A stretch of DNA of 64,000 bases from Ectocarpus siliculosus (lineage: Eukaryota > Sar > Phaeophyceae > Ectocarpales > Ectocarpaceae), in contig FN649728.1 of assembly GCA_000310025.1 (NCBI GenBank), positions 1,660,277 to 1,724,276 on the forward strand, in the 5' to 3' direction. Every line of letters begins with the position of its first letter. Positions within the stretch are counted from its first letter, which is position 1. Under the pieces are notes generated by a model. The model was not told the origin of the DNA and did not search any database. It saw only the letters and a list, made by a program, of their open reading frames with translations. Below, one piece after another: positions 48,884-60,173 of the stretch. The position numbers were made by a program, and so were the translations under genes.

Positions 48884-51800
48884 TTAACGAGCCTGGAACG
48901 TCCCATCTTGAAACACAAATATTTTGTTCGCGGTTGGAACGGAGGAAGTCCCCTTCCGCCGCTGCTGCTCCTCCTGCGGAATTGTCTGATCCAGGCCATT
49001 CACCGACTCGTGGATGCTCCCGCCTTCGCTGCTCCCCAAGCTGCTACTCCCGGTGTCTGAACCGGCAGGGGGTTGTCCGCGATTGTGCAATGCGTCCTCC
49101 TCACCGCCCCCCACCGTATCCTTGCCAGCCGACGCGGCAGCTGCTGCAATATCCATGGCGGCAATCTTGAGGGCCTCGTTCAAAGTCTCCACCTTCGGGG
49201 TCCAGCGGAAAAAAAAAAAATCAAATTTCGGTTTTGGAGGGATGGGAATGATTGCGATGGCGTGCGATTGAAATTGGGGGTTGACTCCGGAGATGGTGGT
49301 CGTGGCCTTAGTCTGGGGTAGGGTTTGAACCATGAGAGTGCGCGCCCGAAAGAGAGAATTGGCTTGTGGGCTTGGCCGGTGGTGGAGTTTGGGTAGACAT
49401 CCCGTCACCCATGCATATCGCTGATCACGCCTTTTCCCCGCTTAATCTCATCAAAAAGTTCAGCCTTACTGGCGTCCCGAAACGTGTGTATAGTTTGAAG
49501 CGTCTTCCGTCAAGTCGGGGCAAGTAACCACCTCTTTCTGGGGCAATTCTTACGCATTTCTCGCGGTACACAGCCACAATCACGAGCGATAAAGAGAGCG
49601 GGCGGGATGGGAAATCCTTGGGGGCTTCGTCGAAAGTGTCAGCTTCGTGGGATGTCTTTCATTGACTTTTTTCACTGAATACTTTACCTATTTCTAGCGT
49701 AGTGTTCATGGGTAGATCGGCCCGGCACCCCCGTGTGAGGGATCCCGGGAGCCAAAGAGCAGGCTTGCCTTTCTGTGATTGAGACCGGCCTCTATTCACC
49801 GTTGAACTGTCTTGTACGGTCTGCATAAACGGAAACGGCACCCACCCACCGAGCACACGATGCACTCACCTCATCCTTGTACCCCCTTAGCATCTTGTCG
49901 ACTCTCTTTCTCGCCTCTGCCTCCCGTCTAAGGGTCTCCTGCAAACGCCTCCGGTCGATGTCGAGATCCTGCGTGCTCTAGGTGTTGATGTCGATGGCGC
50001 GAGAGTATCCGGGCAACCGGTGGGCGGCGTGAGAAAGGTCCGCAAAATGCCGCAGCATCGGCGAGGTTCAATCCTCAGAAAAAGAGAGGAAATATGGTCA
50101 AGAAATCAAGTTTGACTATGCTGGACGCAGCTGGAAGCCACATTCGCATCGACGCTGGACTCATCAGCAACGCGGGTCTCGTATCTGTTGTTTTCTGCCT
50201 TTTTTTGTCGGTGGTGGGGTTCAACCTTCCTTCGTTTCCTTGTTTCATCGCACCGATATTTCCCTTTTCTGTACCCCGCTGCTACAAGTAGTTGCTATTG
50301 TAGCAATTTCGTTCCTCCTTCGGTGCCAGTGTACGATTCGGTCTCGCTCCTAAAACCCAACACTTCAATCTGTGCAGAAATACTGAGGTTAACGTTGTGC
50401 TCGCTCGATAGCTAGATATAGTGTAGACAGTGGTCAATGTACCCCGTCACACCTTCTCGGCCAGACGGAGAGTATCTCTCGTCAGGTTATGAGCGTCGTC
50501 CGCAGACAGAAGAAGTGTGTTCATCACCCTCGCCACCCGCCACACCCGGAGGGCCCCAAGCAGTCGCACCCCTGGAAAATGAAGGCAGATATTTTTTACC
50601 AGACCGAGGAACGGCGTAGGTGTGCGGTCGTCTTCAGATGAATACTACTTCACATGGGGGCGTACACGCCCACGATTTTTGGCTGGAGATTAACGACGAA
50701 GCGAACAGGGTTATGGAACGCCGACAGTAGCTCTACGCTACGCTGTGTTGGGGACAACAACCTATAAGTGACATGCCGAACGTGCGTTTCTTGCAGGGTG
50801 CTTGTCTCACCTTTGCCCTTGCCGGAAATTTCCTGGTAGAGGCACAAGGAGACCACGAAAAGGTCGAGGATGTACCCCGCGTGTCGAAAGAACTTTTCGC
50901 GAAACGCGGCCAGCAGCATGACCATCTCTATCGCGAAAAGTATGATCGTGAACCCCGTGAAAGACTATGGCAGTTTTTTTTTACATGTGGGCAAAGAGCG
51001 CAAGGTGGGCGTGTAGCGGAGGGAGATTGGGCTAGTGTGTGACTGTACGGCGAGCAGGTACGGGTTCGTTCTAGCATGTTCTGCGGGGCAGAGCAGTTTC
51101 ACTTCGTTCTGCCTGGATTCATCTGCACCTGCCTTTGGATCGTACGTGTCACCCCCCCATGATGCAGTTTCGTGGTATGGGACAAGTACGTCCACGGTAA
51201 GCACATGTTTCCTAAAGGACGCATTCGTTCAAGGTAGAATCGATGTCGAAAGCTGCTTGCTGACATAGATTCGCCTTTGGAGAATCCTCGGTCTCACTGC
51301 TGTAAGTGTAATACCTGCATGAATCGCGAGACGAGACGAAGCACGAAAGCAGCGAAACCAGCACCGCCGGAGGTCCCCGCCACCTCCTCCGCCCCCCCCT
51401 TATCCCCTGCTCCTGACCCCGGCCCTGCCCCCGCAGCTTGAAAGTAGGGCAACAGCTGAGCCGTGCTGGCCACGAGATCGAGATAAATCATCGCCACGAC
51501 AGCCACTTGCACCTCATACAGTTCCACAAAGCGACCTAGGTTCGCCGCGCTTCCCAAGCCTAGTCCCCCGCCCCATCTTGAAGTTGATCCCGTCGCCTTC
51601 CCTGGCTTGTTGCCGGCCTGCTGCTGGCGTTGTTGTGGCTCGCGAATAACCTGATGGGAAGAAAAAACAATCTTGTAGTTTATTGCTACATTTGTCGTGG
51701 GGCCCGGTTGCTCGCAACGAGGTGTGGGTTTCTGATGCCAAACACTGCAGTAGAGAGGAAGGGGCACATGTCTTGTTCAACACATTTCCATGTACTAGGA

Positions 51801-52491
51801 AAAACAAATACGAACACAGAAATACTACCGGTCGAGATATAACCACAGTCGCAGGGGATGTGTTGTATCCTGAAGTGCACACGGCCTGACCTTGCAATAG
51901 AAGAGGGTGCGCCAACACCCTACATCAATGACGCAATGCCAGCGACGTAGTACAACACTTGCCTGCTAAACCCAAACGTTGCCCCGTATTTGGCCCCGGA
52001 TGTGAGCTTAGACTACATGTAATGCTGTCTGTCATGTTCGCTTGAAATTCTATCGCTAGTGGCGGTGATGAGAGAACCTTGGTTTTGAGTATAATTCGTT
52101 GGGGTCAGTCATATAGACAGGCAGAGAGCCAGTGTAGAAGTCTTTTTGGTATGAATACGTCCAAGAAGAAGTCTAAAGGACTCACCGACCCCGACGTCGG
52201 AGCTACTTCGTCATCGCGCTCGCCGCCACGAGAACCAAGAGGAGACCCAGCAGATGGAGGGGATGAGGGAGAGGACGTGGATGCACCGCTTGTTTGCTTG
52301 CGGCTAACCGGATTCCCCACCACTGATGCCCTATTGGTCGATCTTGGTGGCCTGTTGTTTGAGCGAGGGGCACTTCGGGTATTGCTGCTCGGTGGTGGAG
52401 GAGTAGCCGTCTCTGCGGCAGCCTCTGCCTCCGCCGTCGCGCGCTGTCGACTCCGAATCGCATGAAACTCGTCGAACGTAAGGGACACCAT
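48884..52491 (-). CDS. HVCN1: Voltage-gated proton channel (Hv1 type), 6 exons, 443 aa
   Basis: Exons (minus): 52186-52491, 51315-51650, 50811-50964, 50453-50571, 49870-49977, 48884-49192; total 1,332 nt, all phases consistent. Residues 1-142 are a disordered Ser/Pro/Ala-rich N terminus. S1 is VQVAVVAMIYLDLVASTAQL with Asp160 at the position of the proton-selectivity Asp. A Gly/Ala-rich loop of about 35 residues follows. S2 is FTIILFAIEMVMLLAAF with Glu227; S3 is FFRHAGYILDLFVVSLCLY with Asp248. S4 is LRVWRVARVMNTLLL with Arg274, Arg277, Arg280 and Asn283, the RxxRxxRxxN pattern of Hv1. A charged coiled coil follows (RRRLQETLRREAEARKRVDK, then VETLNEALKIAAMDIA), as in dimeric Hv1 channels, and there is no pore domain after S4. 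Family role: voltage- and pH-gated H+ efflux through a membrane. The start at ATG 52491 is by frame and donor fit; the membrane location is unknown. Confidence 0.88.
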
Positions 52492-55420
52492 GGGGCTATG
52501 GACAGCCGCAAGCCCTTAGTTCTGCCGAGACGCCGGTGGTGAAGCTGCTACTCTCGTGTTGGCAGGGGACTATCGCCTGGTACACCTTGTTGTGCTGCTG
52601 CTGAGATCCTACCTTTGCTCTGTGTTGCAGGTGTTCGTGCTGTCTGGACTGCGGTCGGACCGTTTGTTGTCGCTGGTGGGGATTTGTGGGCAACCAACCT
52701 CCAGCCCTCTCTGAGTTGGTGGCTTGATCCACGGTTCTTGTGTCCGTATGCCGCTGATCACGAGATCCACACCACCATTCCTCTGTTGTTGTGGATGTTG
52801 TATCTTCGCGGATTGCCGGCTTTGGTCGACTTTGGAGCTGTGCTCTCTGAGCAAACTCCGACGAACAGCAGCTGGGTGTGGCTCGTCCTCTGCTGTATGT
52901 GTCTCACCTCATCCGTCACCCGGAACTCGTCGCCTATTTACCTCACACCCTTTGAGCTGGGAAGTTAGTCGTCGCTAATGACAGAGCAGTAGCGGCAGGG
53001 TCCAACCAAAAAGGGATCCCAAAAAAATTCTTTGTCTTTGGCGGGATCCGACCGACCGTTTCAGCAACACCCCAACTGATGTTGGAAAATTTGATTTTGA
53101 GTGGGGGGGGGGGGGTAGTATCGCCGGCTGGACTCGACTGAGGACCGCGACGCATCATGCATAGCTAACACGGTCACGCCGGGATGGTCCAACTTTTAAG
53201 GTGTCTACCGCTTCTCCTGCTGTTCATGCTTGCGGGTGAGTGAACGGTGTACAGGGGTCAAGATGACAAAAGGGAGACGTTGTTGATTGAAATGTCATGT
53301 CCCGAGATGCATGAGCAAGGAGATTAATTTTCTGTCCTTTGCTCTGCAGCAGGCTGACGACGCAGTAACCAATGAAGCGTGGCGCCAGGTAGCAAGCACA
53401 CACGCGCGATCAGCTTCTCGTCACGCCTTTTGACACGCTCGCACGGATACTGATGGGCGGTTACCCGCAGGAATTGCGATCCATGCAAACGCCGGCAGTG
53501 GACTCGCATACGAACGGCAATCGCTACAATACGCACACATGAAAAAAAAAAAATACACGAGCGAGCTCTTGACGAAAACTGATGCGCACATGTTTTTTTT
53601 GTAAAATACGGTGTACCTGATGTTTTGGATTGTTATTTGTTCTGCCGCTCCTCCTCGCAATCCAAAAACTCCGCTGGCTGACGCTCCCTGCTGCCGGCGC
53701 TGCCGTGGGGCGTATCATCGTCAACAGCAGCACGTGCCTTCGTACCTGCGTCACTGGCTCCCGGTCGGACAGCCATCGCTGGTGGAGCTCGCAAGCACGG
53801 AGCGGGTCGGACTGCTGTTGCTGGCGTGCGGCAACAGCAGCGCACCAACAGCGCTGGCCTGATGTGCAGCCTGGGCAAGCTGTTCGGAGGAGGCGGGTGA
53901 GTCAGCGACTGACCACTGGGCGTGAGCTTAATAATGAATAATATGACCCGTAAAAATGCGCACGACCGTTGCCGCTGACATGCCCCTCGGCACACCCACT
54001 TGTTGTTGGTTGATCTGTTCGACCTAGAGGTATTTCAGAGTGAGACCCGGGAGCGTTGTGTAGGCTGTATTTAGACAGTCTAAGCTCTGGTAAGTTGTCA
54101 AGCCTAGACTCTATGACAGCGGGGTAAAGGCTGTGTCCGTGCTGTTTCTGACCTCAGCCGAAGAGAGACTGCTGCGTTAGTGATGCACACCTAGGGGTGG
54201 AGGAAATCTGCTACTAAAGAACAGCCTATCCACAGTTGATGTGTAGCGACATGACGGATGCTGACGCAGTGCCCTTCTCCCTCACACATGGAACTCTTCG
54301 ACCCACGTTTGAAACGCGGCGATTTATTTTTTCCATGTGTCAACGGAGACCGTTGCTGGATTACTCCGTTTTGCCGTTCACGGTTCACCACCGTCCATGG
54401 ACGTGCCTTGTTGTACATACATCATGCACTCCAACACATCCCGTTCGACTGCTGTGGTTTTATATCTCGAACGGGTAGTTTTGCTGCATGCCTACAGTAG
54501 TTGTATTTTTTTTTCCTGATCATGTCTGACGCCTTTGATGGTACCCTGCAAGTGGTGCGCAAGGTACATGCACGGCCACCTGCAATGCACCCGACGCCCA
54601 CCTCCAACAGTCGCTACCAATGCACATACATGTACATGCGGCGACGATGTACTACTTCTGCTGTGAGTGCAGCAACACCAATTGGTCCTGGGATGGAAGT
54701 GTCGTGACCCTTTTCGAAACGAAAACAGGTGTGGGGGCGTTTTGCTGGGGGAAGTCAGCGAGCGCCTGTAAAAGCGATGATACAAACACAAGCCAAGACG
54801 CCTCTATCTAGCTTTTGTATGTACCCCAAGCTCTGCCTCCAAGCAACAAATTTCGCGTCGTGAGGCCAAACACAACGTAAGTAAACTGCTGTGTAGTGGA
54901 TTACAGCTTTCTGGTCGCACAAGCAAATGTGTATCTTCCCTCGACGTCACCTCCCGACTACTGTTCTTGGTCGTTGCAAACTCTGTCAAAATCCCGAGCG
55001 ATGTACAATTGGGTATCTTGCCCTTTCGGTCGTCTGAACGCATGTGTCCGTGCCATTCCGCACGCGACCGTTCTCCTCAGCGACGTTCCACACAAGGCCA
55101 GGGAAGACAGCGATCATGCGCACATTCGCGCACCGTGCTTTCGGCTCTTGCTGTTCTTCTAGTCCATTCACGGGAGGAAGTGATGGCGTTGACGGGGTAT
55201 CTCCCCCAGCAGAGTCCGCCGCAGGGGTAGAGCGCCCGGCAGGGGGAAACGAAGACCTCTTGTCTTTTCCAGTGCAGCCCCAAGCTGTTGAGTGGTAAGT
55301 GTAGAGACTTGCTCTTCACGTCCGCCATATTCGGCTTGGCGGGAGATGCAAGTCGTGTGCTTCAACCTCCGGTTGTTCGGCCGAGCGTCAACCACCTGTT
55401 CAGCCTTTACAACCAACGTT
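52492..55420. other. Intergenic region between the proton-channel and glutathione-peroxidase genes
   Basis: It should contain the promoter of the proton-channel gene and the promoter plus first exon of the peroxidase gene. I could not identify either. Notable are a G-run at 53103-53116 and many short unrelated reading frames. Confidence 0.5.
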
Positions 55421-55423
55421 TTT

Positions 55424-55488
55424 AGAAGACAAATCACACCATCAGAAGAGTCAGCGCTGACTAGTCTAATGGTTTGATTTCGGATTCT
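55424..55488. repeat. 65-bp hairpin element with GTCAGCGCTGAC core
   Basis: AGAAGACAAATCACACCATC is mirrored imperfectly by ATGGTTTGATTTCGGATTCT, around GAGTCAGCGCTGACTAG. The core dodecamer is also the centre of the perfect palindrome at 935-1016. Confidence 0.8.
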
Positions 55489-55647
55489 GAAAGCCGTCCA
55501 ACAGCAGACCTCAGATGGCATGTTCTAGGGCCCTGGCTGTGCCTTTTCGACGAAGGAAAGCGCCGTTCGTTTGCTGCTGGATCAGTGCTCGCCCCCTTAC
55601 TTATTGGTTGTCACGCCCTCCCCCACCGCCCGGCCTGTCTTACTCAG

Positions 55648-58240
55648 GGCACCCGCCACGTCCATCTTCGATTTCAAGGTTAAGGATGCTACCGGTGGCG
55701 AGGTAGACCTGGCCGACTACAAGGGTCAGAAGAAGGCGTTCCTCATCGTCAATGTGGCGAGTAAATGAGGTATCTATTGTGTGGGCGACGGATAGTGTGG
55801 CGATATTGTGTGATACATCAAAGTATAGGATAAGGTGTGGTTGAGGTATTATTGTATCGTTGGAAATGCAGACGATGTGGCGAGCAGTATAAGGAGGTGT
55901 TGTGTGCTTGGACTACGGATGTGGCTTGTTGTTGTTCCGTCGCGCTGCACTACTGGTGTAGCTGCACAGGTGCTCAACCGTGCTTTTTTTTTCTACACTG
56001 CCCGATGGGGCGAGACTTGTATCTCTGATGGCCCCTTTCCCTCCGGTCCACGTTCGCACAAATGTAATCTGTTCTTCAAGACGCGCTCTTTGCTGCGCTT
56101 TGTTGAAATCACAATCGGGGGAGGCCAATCACCAAGCTGCTTGCGTGTCCCCCCGATACAAGTATCTTCCCACCGCAGTACATGCCGCGAACGAACGTGT
56201 GGAGAAGCATATCTCCCCCGTCACGCCTTCACCCCCCTGGTGATCTCTTCCCCTTGACCTTGTTCCACCCCCCGACTTTTTTGCGACGTTTTCTGCTCCG
56301 CAAGGTCTAACCGCCCAGAACTACGCCGAGCTGGCGGCTCTCTACGGAAAGTACGCCGGCCGCGGCCTAGAGATTCTGGGCTTTCCTTCGAACCAGTTCG
56401 GTTCGCAGGTATATGTGTTCATGCGTCTTGTCGTTCTTTTTGTGCTCTTGGTTTCTCGTCGATGGCTATTGCTGTGTAGTTTTTCTCTTTGTATATCTTT
56501 GTGAGACCGGTTCGCGGGTGCATGCATGCGTGTTCTATAGTAGTTATTTTTTGTGCTCTTGTTTTCCCTCTCGATGTCTACTGTGCTGTGTTTTTCTTCT
56601 TTCGAGTGTCTTTCGTAAGAGAGGCATCTCTCTGTTCCCCTCCCCCAACCCCCGAAGCCATTCCGGATGTTTTATTTTCGGTCGTTGGTTGGTTATGCGC
56701 TTTTCTTGCGTTCAGAGGGGCTCCGTCATCCAGTGCTTGTAGCTTATTCATAACCTTTCTCTGTTGGTTGGAGTTCGGGCTGTACTATGTTGTGCGTGCA
56801 GTACAAATTACCACGCACAATCAAGTTGGACACTGTTGCTGTCGGAACGTGAGTTGCATGATAGACTACCCCCAACAGGCTCCGACTCGAACCTCCGCAC
56901 TTGTCGCCATTCTCTCCGCTTCTCTCTACCCTTTGTCCCTTTTATCGTCCCAAACTTGAATTTTTTGTGCCTCTTCTGCTCGTGCCGACTGTTTTTCGCG
57001 ATGGGGCGTCATTTTGTTCCGGTGCGGCTGTTTCGTTTCGAGAAACAGGAACCAGGCACCAATGCCGAAATCCAGGTGGGCACGTCACCTTGGCCGCGCC
57101 ATGATGAAACAGTGTCCGACGCTGCCTGTTCACCAAGAGTCGCTACATACAATTCCGTTTGCACGATGATTGCTCGCAGGTTGTCTTGATAGCAGCAGTA
57201 TCCTTCACAAGGAGTTTAAGCTAGGGCGTAGTAGGGGGTACGGTGTTGGGTTAGGGTTAGGGATGGGCCCCCCTTTCTATTTCATAGATCAACCTAAAGT
57301 CCTCGCGGGTGTGATCCTGTCTCGACCGGTGGGTGTCCCGTCGCGTGCGGAAGAGGTGTGGCGTATGCGCATGAGCTGTAGCTTTTCTGTGAACCACGGG
57401 CCTCCTGTGTGTCTTTTTAACCTTGTCTGTTCCGCGCGTGCGCGTCCCCGTACCTGCTGCTGTCGCGGCCGAAACGCTCGCGCCCGTCGGCCAGGACTTT
57501 GCCAAGGCAAGGGGTGCGACGTACCCCGTCTTTGCCAAGGTCGAGGTGAACGGCTTCGGCGCCATCCCCCTCTACAAGTTCCTGAAGGACAGGCAGGGCG
57601 GGGGCTTGGGCATCTCCGCCATCAAGTGGAACTTCACCAAGTGCGTCCGTCCGCAAATCGCGAAGGCCGTGCCCTACGCGGCGTTGTGTCGCAACAGCGA
57701 TTTGGGGAGTGTCTGGCGCTGTGTCGTGGGAGCCACGTGTTGATACAGTACTCACCTGAGTCTACCTTATCAAGAGCCTTGGTGCAACTATAGCTCGAAC
57801 TTGCCTATTCTAATTTGTGTATTTGGTGTGCAGAATAGTCCATAGGGAAGCGTGTGCTGGTTCTTGCATCACTGTCGTCGTTTGCAAACGTTGTTTTCCC
57901 GGCCGGGACACAGTGTCTGGACCAAACGAAGCAACCGTGAGCCTCCACAGGCACCATGTACTGCTGTGGAGGGGAAGCATGTTGTTGTCCCAGTGTTGCC
58001 GGTTCCGGTTCTGCAAATCAGCACTTTGTTTCGTTGGCGAGGCCGCGAGATTGACCATACGCGGTCCGCCCTACCGTGCATGCGCACTAACCCCCCCTCA
58101 CACACACATCTCGGCCCACGCGCGGACCCCGAAACACAATCAGGTTCCTCTGCGATGCCGACGGAGTGCCGGTGAACCGTTTCGGCCCCACGGAAAGCCC
58201 GTTTTCCTTCGAGCAGGACATCGTCGACCTCCTCAAGTAA
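55648..58240 (+). CDS. GPX: Glutathione peroxidase (GPX4-like), probable selenoprotein, 5' exon missing
   Basis: Exons: 55648-55769, 56305-56408, 57049-57075, 57495-57640, 58144-58240; phases agree. Family signatures in order are FLIVNVASK then an in-frame TGA then [39 protein letters not shown] (split over exons), [29 protein letters not shown] and [10 protein letters not shown]. The TGA (55766-55768) sits exactly where the catalytic Cys/Sec lies. The donor after TGAG and the acceptor before GTCTAACC give K-U-G-L, and no alternative junction yields Cys. Trp and Asn of WNFTK complete the catalytic set. There is no oligomerisation loop, so it resembles monomeric GPX4-type enzymes that reduce peroxides with glutathione or thioredoxin. 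The coding start is not resolved: the first exon shown begins at an acceptor (TTACTCAG, phase 2), so an upstream exon is missing. Exon 3 has only 9 codons. Confidence 0.88.
55766..55768 (+). other. In-frame TGA, candidate selenocysteine codon
   Basis: It follows GTGGCGAGTAAA (VASK) and lies one base before the exon end. The flanking protein context is the catalytic loop of glutathione peroxidases. A SECIS element is required downstream; I did not recognise a convincing one between 58241 and 58800 by eye. Confidence 0.75.
57247..57262. repeat. Short interstitial telomere-like repeat
   Basis: GGGTTAGGGTTAGGG, a little over two TTAGGG units, in the intron before GPX exon 4. It may be chance or a relic of repair. 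Confidence 0.6.
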
Positions 58241-58283
58241 AGCCTCCGGCCGTGATGCATGCGCCGCCGCTGCCGCTGCCGCT

Positions 58284-59066
58284 ATTCTGCTACGTGCTCC
58301 GAACTAGTTCGTGGGATCAGCCGGCACCGGCACCGACGGTCCCGTTTGTCTCTGCGTCCCCGTTGTGGGTCAGCGGTCGCGGCTCGCAAACGCAAGACCA
58401 TGCTACGATATTCCCTGGATGTGAGCCAGATCGTCTAGTGTTGGAAAGTCGCTCTACCGGTGTACCGGAACGGCGGTGGCGCGGCAGCCTGCGTTAGGAC
58501 GTGTCACAGGTGCGGAGCGCAGGAGATGGATGTCCCCCTGGCCACGAACCCACCGCTTGCAGCAGTGCGGAGAGAGGTTGCCCGAGAGTGTTGGGTGTCG
58601 GCAGCAGTGCGAGAGGTTTTGAGAGCAAGGTAGCTGCGGAAGGGCAAGACTACGGAGCTGCGTTCGTTGTTGGCCGCATTTTTATTGGATGGTGGCACGC
58701 GCTGTGGCTAGGAAAAGGCCAGCGATCCCCGCGGGTGAATGACGGAAATATTTTTGCGAAAAAATCATCGGAAATGGTGATCGCTTTTTCTTGACAAACC
58801 CGGGGGGTGGCTGGTTCTTCTTTCGGTTGTGGTTTTGCTGTGCTCAACTTGACAATGTTGATCATGCGGGTTGTAACGACACTCAGTCTATTAGGCCCTT
58901 TTTTCCGCCTTTTCTGCCTTGTTTGGGAAGTCGCTACGTGTTTTCTTTTTGAAAGATATAGCGTATCCCGTTTTTTGATGATTCGAAAATTTTGGTGGGA
59001 GGCTCGGAGGGAAGGTTTAAGAATTTGGCTTGCTACCATCGTTTTCCTCTTTGGTATTGATTGCAA
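58284..59066 (+). mobile_element. Left arm of a long inverted repeat (element about 5.7 kb)
   Basis: This arm is the reverse complement of 63214-63998 with roughly 93-95% identity over about 780 bp, including TCTCTGCGTCCCCGTTGTGG, GTGTACCGGAACGGCGGTGG and CTACCATCGTTTTCCTCTTT. It begins about 45 bp after the GPX stop codon, so it probably supplies part of that gene's 3' UTR. Reading frames that appear in both arms reflect the duplication. Confidence 0.92.
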
Positions 59067-59109
59067 ATTGGGGTAACAAATCCCGCAAAAAAACAATAAA
59101 GAATCTTGT

Positions 59110-59372
59110 CAGAAATTTCGATACTTTATCCAAGTGAAAAATGTGACGGATTTTCCTACTTAGATCAAGTAAAAAATATGACGGATTTTCATACTTCGAT
59201 CGAGTCAAATATGTGACGGATTTTCATACTTTGATCAAGTAAAAAAACTGATCGAAATCCATAGATGAATCAAGTGAAAAAAGTGATCGGAACCCATAGA
59301 TTAATCATAAGTTGAACTTGTCACACTTCTTTCCATAGATTAATCAAGTCAAACTTGTCTCACTTGCTCGAC
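59110..59372. repeat. Minisatellite, about 36-bp unit
   Basis: Units of the type GTGACGGATTTTCATACTT, then TGATCAAGTAAAAAA, repeat about seven times with increasing decay towards the right (CCATAGATTAATCAAGT). It lies between the left arm and the foldback at 59373. Confidence 0.8.
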
Positions 59373-60077
59373 TCTTAAGGGCGCGGGGGGGATCGCAGTA
59401 CTTCCTCTTCAAAAAAACAGAAAACAGGAAACGCCTGGAAACGCCTGCATATCTCGGTTTTCCAAAGTCTAACTCCAGTACGAAACTACCATCGTAAATT
59501 AACCGCCCGCAGCGGTCGTCGTCAGCGGTCGTTTGTGTACAATGTTAGTAGCTGAGGTTGTACCCCTTGCGATACACTACAGACTAGCGGTCCGCGATTT
59601 TCCAAACGATCCTTCTATCATCGAGTTCGGTGAGCTACAAGCTAGATTTTTGAAGCTGCTGTGCGGTCCAATTTTGAAACGCTTCAAGCACACGGTGAAC
59701 ACGAATCACCGCCTATGTGAGAGTATGGGGCCGCGAACTTCAGCGCAGCTCTTCCCTCACATATCCAGCTGGTCGCCATTGTCGATTTGAATGCTCAAAA
59801 TTGGACCGCACAGCAGCTTCAAAAATCTAGCTTGTAGCTCACCGAACTCGATGATAGAAGGATCGTTTGGAAAATCGCGGACCGCTAGTCTGTAGTGTAT
59901 CGCAAGGGGTACAACCTCAGCTACTAACATTGTACACAAGCGACCGCTGCGGGCGGTTAATTTACGATGGTAGTTTCGTACTGGAGTTAGACTTTGGAAA
60001 ACCGAGATATATATGCAGGCGTTTCCTGGATTTTTCAGAGGAGGTACTACTGCGATCCCCCCCGCGCCCTTAAATCA
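59373..60077. mobile_element. Foldback element with arms of about 300 bp
   Basis: The segment 59373-59690 is mirrored by 59793-60077, around a ~100-bp spacer. The mirrored block includes TAAGGGCGCGGGGGGGATCG, ATTTACGATGGTAGTTTCGT and GTACAATGTTAGTAGCTGAG. The same 49-codon frame (starting MCTMLVAEVVPLAIHYRLAV) is therefore present on both strands. No transposase is visible. Confidence 0.92.
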
Positions 60078-60173
60078 AGTTATGACCAAACCTAACCAAA
60101 CCAGACACACACGTTACACAACGACGGCGTTGAATCAGCTGCGTGCGCCTGGCACATAGCATACACACACACA

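Noticed and set aside
52615-52968. Trp/Leu-rich 117-codon plus-strand frame
   Set aside because: It has no recognised motif or splice context; composition and overlapping antisense frames suggest chance.
55515-55706. ATG at 55515 (MACSRALAVPFRRRK) as the GPX start exon
   Set aside because: It is in another frame, and the available donor at 55585 leaves phase 1 whereas the next exon needs phase 2.
58241-58800. Candidate SECIS hairpins (for example TGATGCATGCG after the GPX stop, or ATGACGGAAATATTTT near 58739)
   Set aside because: Neither shows the required combination of stem pairing, 5' TGA / 3' GA quartet and an AA or CC apical bulge at the right spacing. A covariance search is needed.
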